From the NCBI GenBank assembly GCA_021808195.1, contig JAKBCE010000030.1, forward strand, positions 1-45,738: 45,738 nucleotides of DNA, written 5' to 3'. The notes below the pieces were generated by a model. The model searched no databases. It was not told the origin of the DNA and was given only the letters and a program-made list of their open reading frames with translations. This document shows positions 15,199 through 24,390 of the stretch, one piece after another. The first letter of the stretch is position 1. Each line of letters opens with the position of its first letter. The stretch comes from Pseudomonadota bacterium. GTDB taxonomy: Bacteria > Pseudomonadota > Gammaproteobacteria > Steroidobacterales > Steroidobacteraceae. A program made the position numbers and the translations under genes.

Positions 15199-16013
15199 GC
15201 CGGCAGCGCATCCCGCAAGCGCACCGGGGTCAGCCCGGCGGCGCCGAGCGCGGCGAGCAGCCGCGGCAGCACCTCGAGCACCACCGGTGCGCCAGCGCCG
15301 GTCCGGGCCGCATGCCCATCGTGCAGCAACAGGATGTCCCCGGGCGCGAGGCGCCGGGCGAGCGCGCCCAGCACCCGCTCGGGGCGGCGCTCGACGGTGT
15401 CGAACCCGCGGCGTGTCCAGCTGGCGAGCTGCAGGCCGAGCCGCTGCAGGATGGGGTCGAGGAACGGATTGCGCAGTCCGGCCGGCGCGCGAAAGAATCT
15501 CGGCGCCTGGCCGATCGCCGCGGCAATGGTTTCCTGCGCGCGCTCGATCTCCCCGCGCAGCCGGCGCGGGCCGAGCAGCGAGAAGTAGGGCAGGTGGCGC
15601 TGGCTGTGGTTCTCGATGGCGTGACCGCGCGCAATGAGCTCGCGGGCGAGCGAGCGGTGGGCCGCGACCCGCTCGCCGATGCAGAAGAAGGTGGCGCGCG
15701 CGCCGTGGCGCTCGAGCACCTCGAGCACCCGTGGGGTGATCTCGGGGTCCGGCCCGTCATCGAGGGTGAGCGCAATGGGGGCCGGGGTGGCACAACCGGG
15801 CGGCAGGTGCGTCCAGTTCGAGCCCAACAGCCGGCTGCGCGGCCACAGTCCGGCGGCCGCGAGCAGCGCGTGATCGGCCACCACCGCCCCGAGCGCCCAC
15901 GGCCAGAGCTGACGCTGGGCGAGCACCGCCGCGGCCGCGCCGCCATGCACGCCCGCCGAGGCGAGCAGCAGCGGGGAGGGGTGCCAGCGGGGTGCAGTAC
16001 GGTCGGCGCGCAT
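15195..16013 (-). CDS. NodB-type polysaccharide deacetylase, membrane-anchored
   Basis: The protein (272 residues) starts at the ATG at 16013; a TTG at 16019 is possible. Hydrophobic segments at about 15-55 suggest membrane anchoring. The NodB domain follows with TLDDGPDP (Asp85/Asp86), the zinc motif HSQRH (His136, His140), FRAPAG and LLLHDGH, so the catalytic residues are intact. Such enzymes remove N- or O-acetyl groups from sugars. Beside a glycosyltransferase and two acyltransferases, it suggests that the pigment is joined to, or matured on, an amino-sugar or glycolipid carrier. This is inferred; a deacetylase is not in the core set of aryl-polyene genes as I know it. Confidence 0.88.
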   Translation of the reverse strand: MRADRTAPRWHPSPLLLASAGVHGGAAAAVLAQRQLWPWALGAVVADHALLAAAGLWPRSRLLGSNWTHLPPGCATPAPIALTLDDGPDPEITPRVLEVLERHGARATFFCIGERVAAHRSLARELIARGHAIENHSQRHLPYFSLLGPRRLRGEIERAQETIAAAIGQAPRFFRAPAGLRNPFLDPILQRLGLQLASWTRRGFDTVERRPERVLGALARRLAPGDILLLHDGHAARTGAGAPVVLEVLPRLLAALGAAGLTPVRLRDALPA

Positions 16014-16022
16014 GGGCAAATT

Positions 16023-18365
16023 TTAGCCCGGCGCGGCCGCGGACGGCGCGCGAGCGAGCAGTGCGGCGAACAGCAGCGCTAGCGCCGCCCCCGGGGCCAC
16101 CGTCTGCCCGAGGTCGCGCAGTACCGGCACCGAGGAGAAGGCGAGCACCCCGAAGCCGAGCACCGTGGCCGCATTGGCGAGCAGCAGAGAGGCCAGAGTG
16201 AGGGCGGGCTCGAGCGAGCGCCGCTCGAAGAACAGCGCATAGTTCGAGCCGACCGCCACGATCAGCAGCATGCCGATGACGTGCAGCAGCGTCAGCGCCA
16301 CCCCGAATGCGACGAGGCCCGCGCTCACCGTGAGCACTGCCAGGGCGAGCGGCAGGACGACGCGCAGCATGCGCGCCGCGGAGCGCAGCGCCACGGCGAG
16401 CAGCACCGCGATCGCCACGAGGCCCGCGAGCGCAAGCCGAACCGCTTCGGCCAGGTAGGTGCGATAGAGCGCATTGGCCTGGCGCTTCAAATCGAGCACG
16501 GTGGCGTGCACACGCGCGTGCTGCGCCAAGGCGGCGCGCACGGTGGCGAGGTCGATGGCATTAGTTCCCGGCCGGCGCAGCGGCAGCAGCGCGTCCCAGC
16601 CGCCGGCGGCGGGGACCAGCAGGCCGTCCACGGCGGCGGCAAAGGAGGTGCCGGCGAGCGCGGCGCGGCCGAGGAGCGGCTCCTGCCGGGTGCGGGCCAC
16701 GGCCCGCACGAATGGCGCGAGATACGCGGGCGAGACCGGCAGACCCGCCAGCGCCGCGGCCAGCCGGCGGCGCAGCACCGCCGCTGTCGGCAGCGCGCGC
16801 CGGCGCTCGCGCTGCAGTGCACGGCTCGGCAGATAGGTGGCCGGGCTCTGGTAGCCGCCGAGCACCCCGCGCGCCACGAGCCCATCCAACACCCCGCCAG
16901 CCCGCTCGGCGGCCCGCAGCGCCGCCTGGCGGCTCGCGGCCGAGATCACCACCAGATCCCGCCCCCCGGGTGCCCCGAGCCCGGCGCGCAAGCGCGCATC
17001 GAGGCGCTCGGCGGCGCGCGGCACCGGACTCAGGGCCGAGAGCTGATGGTTCCAAAGCGTCCCGCGGTGCGTGTACAGCACGATCGCGGCGCCGAGGGCG
17101 AGCAGCGCCAACAGTCCCTGTGCGGGGCGGCTCGGACGCAGCACGCGCGCGGCGCGCATGCCCACTGGGCGCAGATCGCGCACCACGAAATCTCCGGGCA
17201 GCAGATGCGGCAGCACGAAGCGGGTGACCAGGCCGGCCGCGAGCACGCCGCAGAGCGAATACCAGCCGAGCTGCGCCAGCCCCGCAAAGGCCGAGGGCAG
17301 CAGCGCGGCGAAACCGCACACCGAGGTGAGCATACCGAGGCGCACGGTGGGCCAGGCGCTGCGCCGCCAGTCCGCCGGCGCAGCGCCCGTCGCCGAGCGC
17401 GACTGCACGAACAGGTAAATCGAGTAATCGACGGCCTCGCCGATCAGCGTCACCCCGAAGCCGAGCGTGACGCCCTGCACCACACCGAAGCGCAGTGCCA
17501 CCGCGGCCACGCCTGCGAGTGCGCCGGAGGCGACCGGCACCAGCGCGAGGCCGAGCGCGGCGACGGAGCGGTAGGCAAAGGCGAGCAGTGTCAGGATGAG
17601 CAGACCGCTCAACACCGACAGGCGCATCACCTCGTGTTTGATGCGGGCGCGGGCCGCCACCGCAAACACTCCAGGTCCGCTGATCTCGAGGGTGGCGTGC
17701 GTATGCAGGTGCGCGGCGGCCCGTGCAAACGCCGCATCGATTGCGCGCAGGGCTGTGGCCTGCGCGTCGGTGTCGGAGCCGGCGGCGCGCGTGCGCACCA
17801 GCAGCAGCGCCTCCCGCCCCTCGCGCGAGACCCACACGCCCTCGGCACGGCGCGGCGGTGGCGTGTGATCGAGCGAGCCGAGCAGCGCGAGCATCTCCCC
17901 GGTCGGGTCGTGGGCGAGCGAGGGGGCGGCGAGCACACCGCCCGGGGCGGCCAGCAGACCGAGCGTGCGGCCGATGGCGGCGTGTAGCCCCGCGACGCTG
18001 AAGCGTGCGCGGCTCACGGCCGGACTGAGCAGGTAACGGTGCGCAAACAGAAACGCGGCGTCGCGCCGTTGGGCTGCGCGGGAGCCGTTTTGAACCACGC
18101 TGAAGCGCGCATCGGCGCGCAGCGCGCGTGCGAGCGCGCGTGAGAGACGAGCCCGCTCAGGCGCGCTCGCCCCGCCGATGGCTGCGATCAGCAGCCGTGA
18201 GGCGACGCCGTTGCGCAGTTGCGCGACGAGCAGCCGCTCGCTGGCGCTCGGGGTGCGGGGCAGGAACGCCGAGAGGTCGGCCGCGTAGCGGGCCCGCGCG
18301 ACCACGAGCGCCGCCAGCACGAGCAGAGCGGCCCACACCGACACGGCAACGGCACGGGCCCTCAT
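16023..18365 (-). CDS. MMPL/RND-family exporter of the aryl-polyene operon
   Basis: This 780-residue integral membrane protein has two repeats, each a large extracytoplasmic loop followed by five to six membrane helices. Helices are clear at the N-terminus (VWAALLVLAALVVA), around residues 245-380 and around 640-775. It carries the GFGVTLIGEAVDYSIYLF segment typical of MMPL helix 4, with Asp/Tyr residues for proton coupling. MMPL proteins in xanthomonadin and aryl-polyene clusters are thought to move the lipid-linked pigment to the outer membrane. The gene overlaps the LolA-like stop by 4 bp (18362-18365). Confidence 0.9.
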   Translation of the reverse strand: MRARAVAVSVWAALLVLAALVVARARYAADLSAFLPRTPSASERLLVAQLRNGVASRLLIAAIGGASAPERARLSRALARALRADARFSVVQNGSRAAQRRDAAFLFAHRYLLSPAVSRARFSVAGLHAAIGRTLGLLAAPGGVLAAPSLAHDPTGEMLALLGSLDHTPPPRRAEGVWVSREGREALLLVRTRAAGSDTDAQATALRAIDAAFARAAAHLHTHATLEISGPGVFAVAARARIKHEVMRLSVLSGLLILTLLAFAYRSVAALGLALVPVASGALAGVAAVALRFGVVQGVTLGFGVTLIGEAVDYSIYLFVQSRSATGAAPADWRRSAWPTVRLGMLTSVCGFAALLPSAFAGLAQLGWYSLCGVLAAGLVTRFVLPHLLPGDFVVRDLRPVGMRAARVLRPSRPAQGLLALLALGAAIVLYTHRGTLWNHQLSALSPVPRAAERLDARLRAGLGAPGGRDLVVISAASRQAALRAAERAGGVLDGLVARGVLGGYQSPATYLPSRALQRERRRALPTAAVLRRRLAAALAGLPVSPAYLAPFVRAVARTRQEPLLGRAALAGTSFAAAVDGLLVPAAGGWDALLPLRRPGTNAIDLATVRAALAQHARVHATVLDLKRQANALYRTYLAEAVRLALAGLVAIAVLLAVALRSAARMLRVVLPLALAVLTVSAGLVAFGVALTLLHVIGMLLIVAVGSNYALFFERRSLEPALTLASLLLANAATVLGFGVLAFSSVPVLRDLGQTVAPGAALALLFAALLARAPSAAAPG

Positions 18366-18952
18366 GCCGCAGGGGGCGGACCGAGGCGCATCACGGTCCG
18401 TGCACCATCGGGCGCCAGGATCTCGATCGAGTGGATGTCGGCCGCCGAGCCGGTGAGACGGATCCGGCGAACCGGCGCGTTGTGCTGCAGCGGCCGCAGC
18501 GTCAGCCGCCAGTGCGCGAGCGTGCCGTGCCAGCCGACCGCGAACTGGCGCTGCAGTCGCGCGCCCCGGCCGTTGAGCGTGTCGCGTAGTGCGGCGACGT
18601 ACACGGCAATATCGGGATAGTCCCGCAGGTCAAGATGACGGGTCCGCCCGTTGCGGCGCACCGTCAGGTGCTCGCCATCGAGTATCAGCGCGCTCGCGGC
18701 CGGTTGGCGGGTGAGCTGCTCGAGGTGATCCGGTGCGCGGTAGCGCAACAGGCCGCTGCTCACCAACGGTCGGGTGAGGCCGGCGGCATAGGTACGCGCC
18801 GTGAAGGTCACTGCCCCGCGCTGGCGCGCCGCGAGCAGGCCCATCAGGCGCTCGAACGCCACAGCGGTGCCGGCGTGCGCGAGGGCGCTGAGGAGCGCGA
18901 GCGCCAGCCCGGCGAGGCACGCGACGGCGTTAGTTCTCGGCCCAGAAGTCAT
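18362..18952 (-). CDS. LolA-like outer-membrane lipoprotein carrier protein
   Basis: The protein (196 residues) starts at the ATG at 18952, just inside the 3' end of the upstream acyltransferase gene (23-bp overlap). The N-terminus is a signal peptide (CLAGLALALLSALAHAG). The mature part has the LolA-type opening with FERLMGLLAARQ, FTARTYAAGLTRPLVSSGLLRYRAPDHLEQ and later repeated beta-strands. LolA-fold proteins shuttle acylated or hydrophobic cargo through the periplasm. Next to the MMPL transporter it probably carries the lipidated pigment onward. Longer reading frames extending upstream are low-complexity and lack a signal peptide. Confidence 0.85.
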   Translation of the reverse strand: MTSGPRTNAVACLAGLALALLSALAHAGTAVAFERLMGLLAARQRGAVTFTARTYAAGLTRPLVSSGLLRYRAPDHLEQLTRQPAASALILDGEHLTVRRNGRTRHLDLRDYPDIAVYVAALRDTLNGRGARLQRQFAVGWHGTLAHWRLTLRPLQHNAPVRRIRLTGSAADIHSIEILAPDGARTVMRLGPPPAA

Positions 18953-19844
18953 AGAAGTTGAACCAGTTGAACGGGTGGGCGCGGCAGAGCCGCTCGAGCT
19001 GCTCGGCGTAGCGCTCGATCGCCTCACGTACCGCCGCCTCACGCGCCGCGCGTGGCACGCCACTGAAGTCCGCGAGCGGCTCGAACACCACCCGGTAGCG
19101 GTTCGCGCCGAGATAGACCCCGGCCATCAACACCACGGGGCGACCGAGCGCGGCGGCAGCACGGAACGGACCGGTTGGAAAGCGCGCCGGGCTGCCGAGG
19201 AAGCGCACCGTCTCGGTGTGACGCTCGTGCGGCGTACGGTCGGCGAGGATGCCGACCGACATCCCCTGCTCGAGCAGACGCTGCACCTCAAGCAGAGCGA
19301 GCGGATTGTCCCCGAGCGGCACGACCGGCAACGTCTCCGGACTCACCGCCGCCAGGGCGGCGTTGATTTTTCGGGCGTTGGCGGTGTGGGCGGCCATGAC
19401 CACCGGCAGCGCGGCACGCCGGCCGAGCGAACGGGTGATCTCGAAGCTGCCAAAGTGCGCCCCGAACAGCAGCACCCCGCCGCAGCGCGCGATCCGCTCG
19501 CGCAGCATCGCCTCGTCGCGCACCTCGAGGTCAAAGAGCTCGAAGCGCCCGTTGAGCAGGTAGATGCGATCATGAATGGTGCTGGCGAAGGCGAGCAGGT
19601 GCGCAAAGCGCTCGCTCGGGCGCGGCGCACGCCCGAGCACGCGTGTCAGATAGGCGCGCGAGGCGCGCCCTGCGCGCGGGGCGAACAGGAAGTAGTAGGC
19701 GGCGATCGGGTACAGGATGAGCCGCCCGGGTGCGCGCCCGAGGCGCAGCGAGCAGCGCGCCATCAGGCGCAACAGCGTGAGCCAACCGCGCTCGCGGCGC
19801 TCGGTCCACGGCGCGGCGCGCAGATTGCCCGCCGGTGCGCTCAT
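18930..19844 (-). CDS. LpxL/HtrB-like lipid acyltransferase
   Basis: This 304-residue protein is of the lauroyl/myristoyl acyltransferase superfamily. The catalytic HX4E motif is His130 to Glu135 in GAHFGSFEITR. The later GILADRTPHE and PTGPFRAAAALGRPVV segments match the family. An N-terminal hydrophobic patch (about 40-55) suggests inner-membrane association. It probably attaches the polyene acyl chain to a lipid or sugar acceptor, as proposed for acyltransferases in related clusters. The start overlaps the dehydratase stop by 4 bp, and the gene ends NFYDFWAEN, sharing 23 bp with the LolA-like gene. Confidence 0.88.
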   Translation of the reverse strand: MSAPAGNLRAAPWTERRERGWLTLLRLMARCSLRLGRAPGRLILYPIAAYYFLFAPRAGRASRAYLTRVLGRAPRPSERFAHLLAFASTIHDRIYLLNGRFELFDLEVRDEAMLRERIARCGGVLLFGAHFGSFEITRSLGRRAALPVVMAAHTANARKINAALAAVSPETLPVVPLGDNPLALLEVQRLLEQGMSVGILADRTPHERHTETVRFLGSPARFPTGPFRAAAALGRPVVLMAGVYLGANRYRVVFEPLADFSGVPRAAREAAVREAIERYAEQLERLCRAHPFNWFNFYDFWAEN

Positions 19845-20131
19845 AACGGGCTCAGCATACCGGTGGCAACGGTGCGCTCGCCACTGTCGACCCGGAAGCG
19901 GATCGCGCCGGTGGCGAGCGCCTCGTGCTCGAGCTCGAGCGGATCACCCGGGCGCACCGTGCCGGTGAATTTCACCACCGTGACCCGCCAGCGGCGGGCG
20001 CCGCCGCCGGCCGCCTCGATCGCACCGAGCACGGCATCGAGCAGCACCGCTCCGGGCAACACCGGCGCACCGGGGAAGTGTCCCTCGTAGGCCGGATGGT
20101 CGGGCGGCAGTGCGAGCGGCACGCGCGTCAT
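19841..20131 (-). CDS. Small hotdog 3-hydroxyacyl-ACP dehydratase (ApeI/FabZ-like)
   Basis: The protein is 96 residues from the ATG at 20131, which overlaps the AMP-ligase stop as ATGA. The GHFPGAPVLPG motif at about residues 17-27 is the FabZ-type active-site loop, with the catalytic His. The single hotdog unit is shorter than FabZ (about 150 residues), as is usual for the dehydratase encoded next to the AMP-ligase in aryl-polyene clusters. It is the second of two dehydratases in the operon. Confidence 0.85.
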   Translation of the reverse strand: MTRVPLALPPDHPAYEGHFPGAPVLPGAVLLDAVLGAIEAAGGGARRWRVTVVKFTGTVRPGDPLELEHEALATGAIRFRVDSGERTVATGMLSPL

Positions 20132-21444
20132 GCGTCCGGGCGCGGCGCGGTCAGTGCGCACAGCGCCTCCTGCGGCAGCTTGCCCGTGCTGTTGCGTGGC
20201 AACGCCTCGAGCAGCAGCAGCGGGCGGGGCAAAAACACCGGATCGATCCGCTCGCGCAGCGCCGCGAGCAATGCCGACGCCTCGAGGCCCGGGGCGACGA
20301 CCGCCGCGGCGAGGCGGCTGACGCCGGTCTGCCCGGGCGCGGGGCGCTCGGGCAGGAAGAACGCGCCATCGCGTACCCCCTCGATGGCGAGCAGCTGGTG
20401 GGTGAGGTAGGCGAGGGAGCTGCGCTTGCCGGCGATGTTGACCAGATCGGCGAGCCGGCCCTGCAGATGAAACCGGCCGTCGGGCAGGATCTGGAGCTCA
20501 TCGCAGAGCGCGGTAGGCTGCTCGAGATGTCCGCCGCGCGCCCAGGCGCGCCCGGACTCGAGGCTCAGATGGATGCCGGGCAACAGCCGCCAGGGCGACT
20601 CGTGCGCGCTGCGCCGGGTGGCCAGTTGGCCGGTCTCGGTCGAGCCGTAGATCTCCATCAGCGGTGCACCGAAGCGCAACTCCGCCTCGCGCGCGAGCTC
20701 GGCATCGAGCGGCGCGGTGGCGCAGAGGAGCAGGTCCGCCGCGGGCAGTGCCTGCGGCAGCGCCAACAGCGCGCGCAGGTGAATCGGGGTGCTCACCAGG
20801 GCGCGCGGGCGTGGCAGGGCGGCGAGCGCGAGGGCCACGTCGGCCGGATAGAACGGCCGCTCGGCCACGAGCGCCGCGCCGGCGAGCAGCGCCAGCAGCA
20901 CGCTCGATTCGAATCCATACATGTGCTGCGGCGGTACGGTGGCGAGCAGCGCCGTGCCCGGCGCGACGCCGAGCTCCTGGGCGCCGTCGCGCACGCACTG
21001 CACGAGCCGGCCCCAGGTCTTGGGGTGCGGCACCGGCACGCCGGTGGAGCCGGAGGTGAATACGTGCGCGACGAGGGTCTCGGCAGCGAGGCTCGGCACC
21101 ACCCAGGCCCCTGGGCGCGCGGCCCGGTGTCCGAGCTGCACCTGCGGCAGATCAATGGGGCAATCGGTGCGATCGGTGAGGCAGAACACGTCCGGGGCGA
21201 ACGTCTGCAGGTGACGGACCACCTCCGGGGTGTGACTCGGGGGCAGCAGGCTCACCTTGCCGGCGAGCAGCGCAGCGGTCAGCCCGACGGCAAAGTGGTA
21301 GCGGTCGGTGCAGACGTTGATGAGGTGTTGGCCGCTCGGCAGTGCCGCGGCCAGTGCGTGCGCCTCGGCGAGGAACTGCGCGGCGCGAATGGGCTCGGCG
21401 CCGCGGTAGGCGAACACCGCCTCCCCGGCGGTGTGCGTGAGCAA
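20128..21444 (-). CDS. AMP-dependent aryl-acid:ACP ligase
   Basis: This 438-residue adenylate-forming enzyme has the phosphate loop FTSGSTGVPVPHPKTW (about 129-144), EIYGSTETG, GRLADLVNIAGKR and the C-terminal catalytic Lys in RNSTGKLPQ. It would activate the hydroxybenzoate starter and load it onto the ACP encoded just upstream. The start is uncertain: the annotated TTG at 21444 has no clear ribosome-binding site, and an in-frame CTG at 21459 would add LAALP, which resembles relatives' N-termini. It is shorter than free-standing acyl-CoA synthetases, as is normal for this pathway's ligase. Confidence 0.88.
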   Translation of the reverse strand: MLTHTAGEAVFAYRGAEPIRAAQFLAEAHALAAALPSGQHLINVCTDRYHFAVGLTAALLAGKVSLLPPSHTPEVVRHLQTFAPDVFCLTDRTDCPIDLPQVQLGHRAARPGAWVVPSLAAETLVAHVFTSGSTGVPVPHPKTWGRLVQCVRDGAQELGVAPGTALLATVPPQHMYGFESSVLLALLAGAALVAERPFYPADVALALAALPRPRALVSTPIHLRALLALPQALPAADLLLCATAPLDAELAREAELRFGAPLMEIYGSTETGQLATRRSAHESPWRLLPGIHLSLESGRAWARGGHLEQPTALCDELQILPDGRFHLQGRLADLVNIAGKRSSLAYLTHQLLAIEGVRDGAFFLPERPAPGQTGVSRLAAAVVAPGLEASALLAALRERIDPVFLPRPLLLLEALPRNSTGKLPQEALCALTAPRPDA

Positions 21445-21462
21445 CGGCAGGGCAGCCAGGGG

Positions 21463-21768
21463 CTACTTCGTCCGGTGCGCCGCCACATAGGCGGCCAGCT
21501 GGCGCAGCGAGCGGAAGATCTGCGTGTTCGCCGCATCATCGGCGCGCAGCTGCACCCCGTAGTGTTTCGAGACCACGAGCGCGATCTCGAGAATGTCGAT
21601 CGAATCGAGGCCGAGCCCTTCGCCGTAAAGACGCGCCTCGGGATCGATCTGGCGGGCTGGCACCTCCAGGTTGAGCGCCGCGACGATGAGCTCGGCGAGC
21701 TCCGCTTCCAGGGTGGCGCCGGAGTCGAGCGTCGGGGGCAAGGTCGGAGCGAGTTCGGACATCGACAT
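21463..21768 (-). CDS. Acyl carrier protein
   Basis: This 101-residue ACP has the phosphopantetheine attachment Ser56 in GLGLDSIDILEIAL. It has the usual four-helix layout and acidic helices, preceded by about 20 extra N-terminal residues. Two start ATGs, at 21768 and 21762, are equally plausible. It carries the aryl starter and the growing polyene. It is the only ACP in the operon, whereas many aryl-polyene clusters encode two, so this organisation is like xanthomonadin clusters. A 92-bp gap to the glycosyltransferase is the largest break within the operon and could hold an internal promoter. Confidence 0.93.
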   Translation of the reverse strand: MSMSELAPTLPPTLDSGATLEAELAELIVAALNLEVPARQIDPEARLYGEGLGLDSIDILEIALVVSKHYGVQLRADDAANTQIFRSLRQLAAYVAAHRTK

Positions 21769-21860
21769 CGAGTGCGGTTCTGCTGTGGTTCCTGCGCCGG
21801 CAAATTATACGGTGCGGCTGCTGGCTGCAAGGCATGACGCGCGCGGCTGCGACCGGCGGC

Positions 21861-22619
21861 TCACGGGCGGGTGAGCCGGCGGCTCAGCAACTGCGGTAAA
21901 CGCGCCAAAAAGCCGAAAAACAGCCGGATGTGCATGGCCGTCAGCACCAGGTTGTCGCGACCGTAGCGAAAGTGCGACACCCCGCCCTCGGCGGCGCTGA
22001 AGTAGCGCACCGGGGCGGGCAGATTGAGCGCGGGCACCCCGAGCCAGCTGAGGCGCACGGCCGCCTCGACATCGAAGTCGAACCGTCGCATGCCGCGCCG
22101 GCGGCGCATCTCGCTCACCAGGGGGGCGAGCGGGTAGACCCGCATGCCGAAGAGCGAATCCTCGATCCCCGCCCCCAGGGTCTCGAGCTGCGCCCAGCCG
22201 TTCGAGATGCGCCGGCCCAGCACCCGGATGCGCGGCGCGCTGGCATCGAAGCACGGCACGCCGAGTACCATCGCCTCGGGGTGCGCTTGCGAGGCCTGCA
22301 TGAAGGCCGGAATCCGCTCGCACGGATGCTGGCCGTCGGAGTCGAGGGTGAGCGCATGCGTGAAGCCGCGCGCCAGCGCGGCGCTGAAGCCCTCGAGCAA
22401 GGCGGCGCCTTTACCGCTGTTGCGCGGCAGGATGAACACCTCGAGGTCTGGATCCTCGGCGGCGAGCGCCGTCAGCCTCGCGCCCGTGCCGTCGGTGCTG
22501 CCGTCGACGACCACCCAGACCGGCGCCCACTGCGCGCGCGCTGCCCGTACGGTCTCGAAGACCTTCTCGCCCGGGTTGTAGCTCGGGATCAGGACCAGGT
22601 GCGTGCGCGCCGCGCTCAA
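21861..22619 (-). CDS. Family 2 glycosyltransferase
   Basis: This 252-residue GT-A enzyme has LIPSYNPGEKV at the N-terminus, VVVDGSTDGTG for nucleotide-sugar binding, TLDSDGQHP as the metal-binding DXD-like motif, and FDFDVEAAVRLSW. It has no membrane helices except a weak C-terminal hydrophobic patch (IRLFFGFLARLPQLL). The start is a TTG at 22619 that overlaps the acyltransferase stop as TTGA; it is strongly supported by an ideal AGGAGG 7 nt upstream. It resembles dolichyl-phosphate mannose synthase-like enzymes of aryl-polyene loci and may glycosylate the pigment or its lipid carrier. Confidence 0.88.
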   Translation of the reverse strand: MSAARTHLVLIPSYNPGEKVFETVRAARAQWAPVWVVVDGSTDGTGARLTALAAEDPDLEVFILPRNSGKGAALLEGFSAALARGFTHALTLDSDGQHPCERIPAFMQASQAHPEAMVLGVPCFDASAPRIRVLGRRISNGWAQLETLGAGIEDSLFGMRVYPLAPLVSEMRRRRGMRRFDFDVEAAVRLSWLGVPALNLPAPVRYFSAAEGGVSHFRYGRDNLVLTAMHIRLFFGFLARLPQLLSRRLTRP

Positions 22620-23389
22620 GGGGCAGCCTCCTGCGGCAACGCCTCGAGCCAGGCGCGCTGCGGCGCGTGTGCGAGGGCGGCGGCGTACTCGGTCTCGAGG
22701 GTGCGCATGCACTCGGCGACGTCGGTGGGTGCATCGAGCCGCGGGCCGAGCCGCACGCGATAGGCGATCGGCAGCCGCGGCGCCTTCAGCGGCGGCCAGC
22801 CCTTGGCGAGGTAGGGCGAGTCCGTTTCGATGAACGCCACCTGGATGGGCGCGCGGGCGTGCTTGGCGATCACCGCCACACTCGCGGTGAGGGCGTTGAC
22901 GGGCGAGTGGCGCGTGCGCGTGCCCTCGGGAAACAGCAGCACCGCCGCGCCCCGCTCGAGCTCCTCGACCGCCGACTTGACCATCCGCCGCGGCGGCTCG
23001 CTGCGGATGTACCCGGCGAGGCGCGCCCCGGCACCGAGCAGCGGATGATGCAACAGGGCGGGCTTGAGGATGCAGGCGAGATCGGGGTGACGGGTGAGCA
23101 GCAGGATCGCATCGAAGGCGCTCGGGTGGTTGGGGGCGAGGATCAGCCCGCCGGCGCCCGGCAGCCGATCGAGCGCCGTGAGGTCGAGCCGGTAGGCGCC
23201 GCTCAGCGTCAGAAAATGCGTAAACAGCCGAAAGCCCGCCATCATGCTGTAGCGCGCGGCGGCGCGCCGCCGCCGCCGCGGCAGCGGCGTCAGCAGCACC
23301 AGCGCGAGCAGCGTCCACAGCACGATCATCACCGCGAGTGTGGCGAGCAGGCCGTAGGTGATGCCGTACTCGCGCAGCCGCCTCAGCAC
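22616..23389 (-). CDS. PlsC-type 1-acyl-glycerophosphate acyltransferase-like protein
   Basis: The protein is about 257 residues from a GTG at 23389 (AGG 7 nt upstream, 20 nt after the chorismatase stop); an ATG at 23329 is an alternative. An N-terminal membrane helix (MIVLWTLLALVLLTPL) is followed by the HX4D catalytic motif NHPSAFDA and the acceptor-binding LFPEGTRTRHS. It probably transfers an acyl group, possibly the polyene, to a glycerolipid or sugar acceptor. It is the second acyltransferase of the operon, distinct from the LpxL-like one. Confidence 0.85.
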   Translation of the reverse strand: MLRRLREYGITYGLLATLAVMIVLWTLLALVLLTPLPRRRRRAAARYSMMAGFRLFTHFLTLSGAYRLDLTALDRLPGAGGLILAPNHPSAFDAILLLTRHPDLACILKPALLHHPLLGAGARLAGYIRSEPPRRMVKSAVEELERGAAVLLFPEGTRTRHSPVNALTASVAVIAKHARAPIQVAFIETDSPYLAKGWPPLKAPRLPIAYRVRLGPRLDAPTDVAECMRTLETEYAAALAHAPQRAWLEALPQEAAP

Positions 23390-23409
23390 AGAGCGCCTGC
23401 CCGCCGCAC

Positions 23410-24390
23410 TCAGGGCCCGTCGCAGCCGCCGGCCGCCTCGATCTCCACCGCGAGATCGCTGCGGCAGACGTCGGCCTGCAGGTACACGCGCCGCGCGCGC
23501 GCGCCGAGCGCGGCATCGAGCTCGCGGCGGATCAGCGGCAGGTCTGCCGGCCGGCGCACGTAGATCTTGTAGGCGAGATCCTCGAGCGTGAAGCCGCGGG
23601 TCTGCTCGAGCAGCGTGGCGATGTTGGTCAGGGTCTCGCGCGTCTGGGCGGCCGGATCGCCGGCGTGCAGCGTGCGGTGGCCGACGATGCTCGAGGTGCC
23701 GGAGATGAACAGCGCGCCGCCCCCGGGGCGCTCGAGCAGCGTGGCGCGCGAGAAGCTCGGGGCGCGTGCGCCGTATTGCGGCGGATAGTGATAGGCGCTC
23801 ACCTGGCGCGGGTTCTCGATGAAGCGCGGCGGCTCGGGCGCGGCGAGAAAATAGATCACGAGCGCCCCGGCGCTCGAGCCGAGGGCGCTCGCGGCCGGCA
23901 CGTTGCCGCGGATCTGCCAGCCGCAGGCGAGAAATGCCCGCTGCCGCGCGCGGTTGAATTGCCGGTAGCGCTCGAGGCCGGCGGTCTCGACGTTGATGCG
24001 TGGCAGATAGTTCCAGACGCGCACCAGGTACCGGTGACCGCTCGTCTCGAGCGCGGCGTGGATCTGGCGGTAGGCCCATTCGGTGGCGCGCTCGAGGGGC
24101 TCCTCGGCGCTCTCCTCGACCTCGAGCGAGCCGAACAGCACGCCCTCGGTCTGGGCCAGCTGCACCGCGCCGCAGTGGCCGTAGCGGACCGGCCGGTCGG
24201 CGCGCCAGCGCTCGAGCAGAGCCCCGTCGCTCTCGAGCACCGGCATGTGCACCCTCACCTGCGGCAGCGCGGCGGGCGGCGGCGCCGTGCCCTCCGGGGC
24301 GACCCCGTAGCGCGCCGCGCCGAGCGTGTCGGCCCACTGATCGGGCGCGGCCTCGAGGTACTCCAGCCGCACGCTCGCCGCGGCGCTCAT
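23410..24390 (-). CDS. Chorismatase (XanB2/FkbO/Hyg5 family), starter-unit synthase
   Basis: This 326-residue protein starts at the ATG at 24390, overlapping the halogenase stop as ATGA. It matches the family formerly called pteridine-dependent dioxygenase-like, now known to hydrolyse chorismate. Family segments include LVRVWNYLPRIN, ERYRQFNRARQRAF, PAASALGSSAG, ALFISGTSSIVGH with its His, and VYLQADVCRSDLAVEIE. XanB2 makes 3- and 4-hydroxybenzoate, and 3-hydroxybenzoate primes xanthomonadin. By analogy this enzyme would supply the aryl starter for the adjacent ligase, so no ammonia lyase is needed. Which hydroxybenzoate it makes cannot be told from these motifs. Confidence 0.88.
   Translation of the reverse strand: MSAAASVRLEYLEAAPDQWADTLGAARYGVAPEGTAPPPAALPQVRVHMPVLESDGALLERWRADRPVRYGHCGAVQLAQTEGVLFGSLEVEESAEEPLERATEWAYRQIHAALETSGHRYLVRVWNYLPRINVETAGLERYRQFNRARQRAFLACGWQIRGNVPAASALGSSAGALVIYFLAAPEPPRFIENPRQVSAYHYPPQYGARAPSFSRATLLERPGGGALFISGTSSIVGHRTLHAGDPAAQTRETLTNIATLLEQTRGFTLEDLAYKIYVRRPADLPLIRRELDAALGARARRVYLQADVCRSDLAVEIEAAGGCDGP

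Noticed and set aside
16281..17987. 568-residue plus-strand open frame opposite the MMPL gene
   Set aside because: Antisense frame in high-GC DNA, rich in Arg/Gln/His with no domain pattern; the minus-strand MMPL gene fully explains the stretch.
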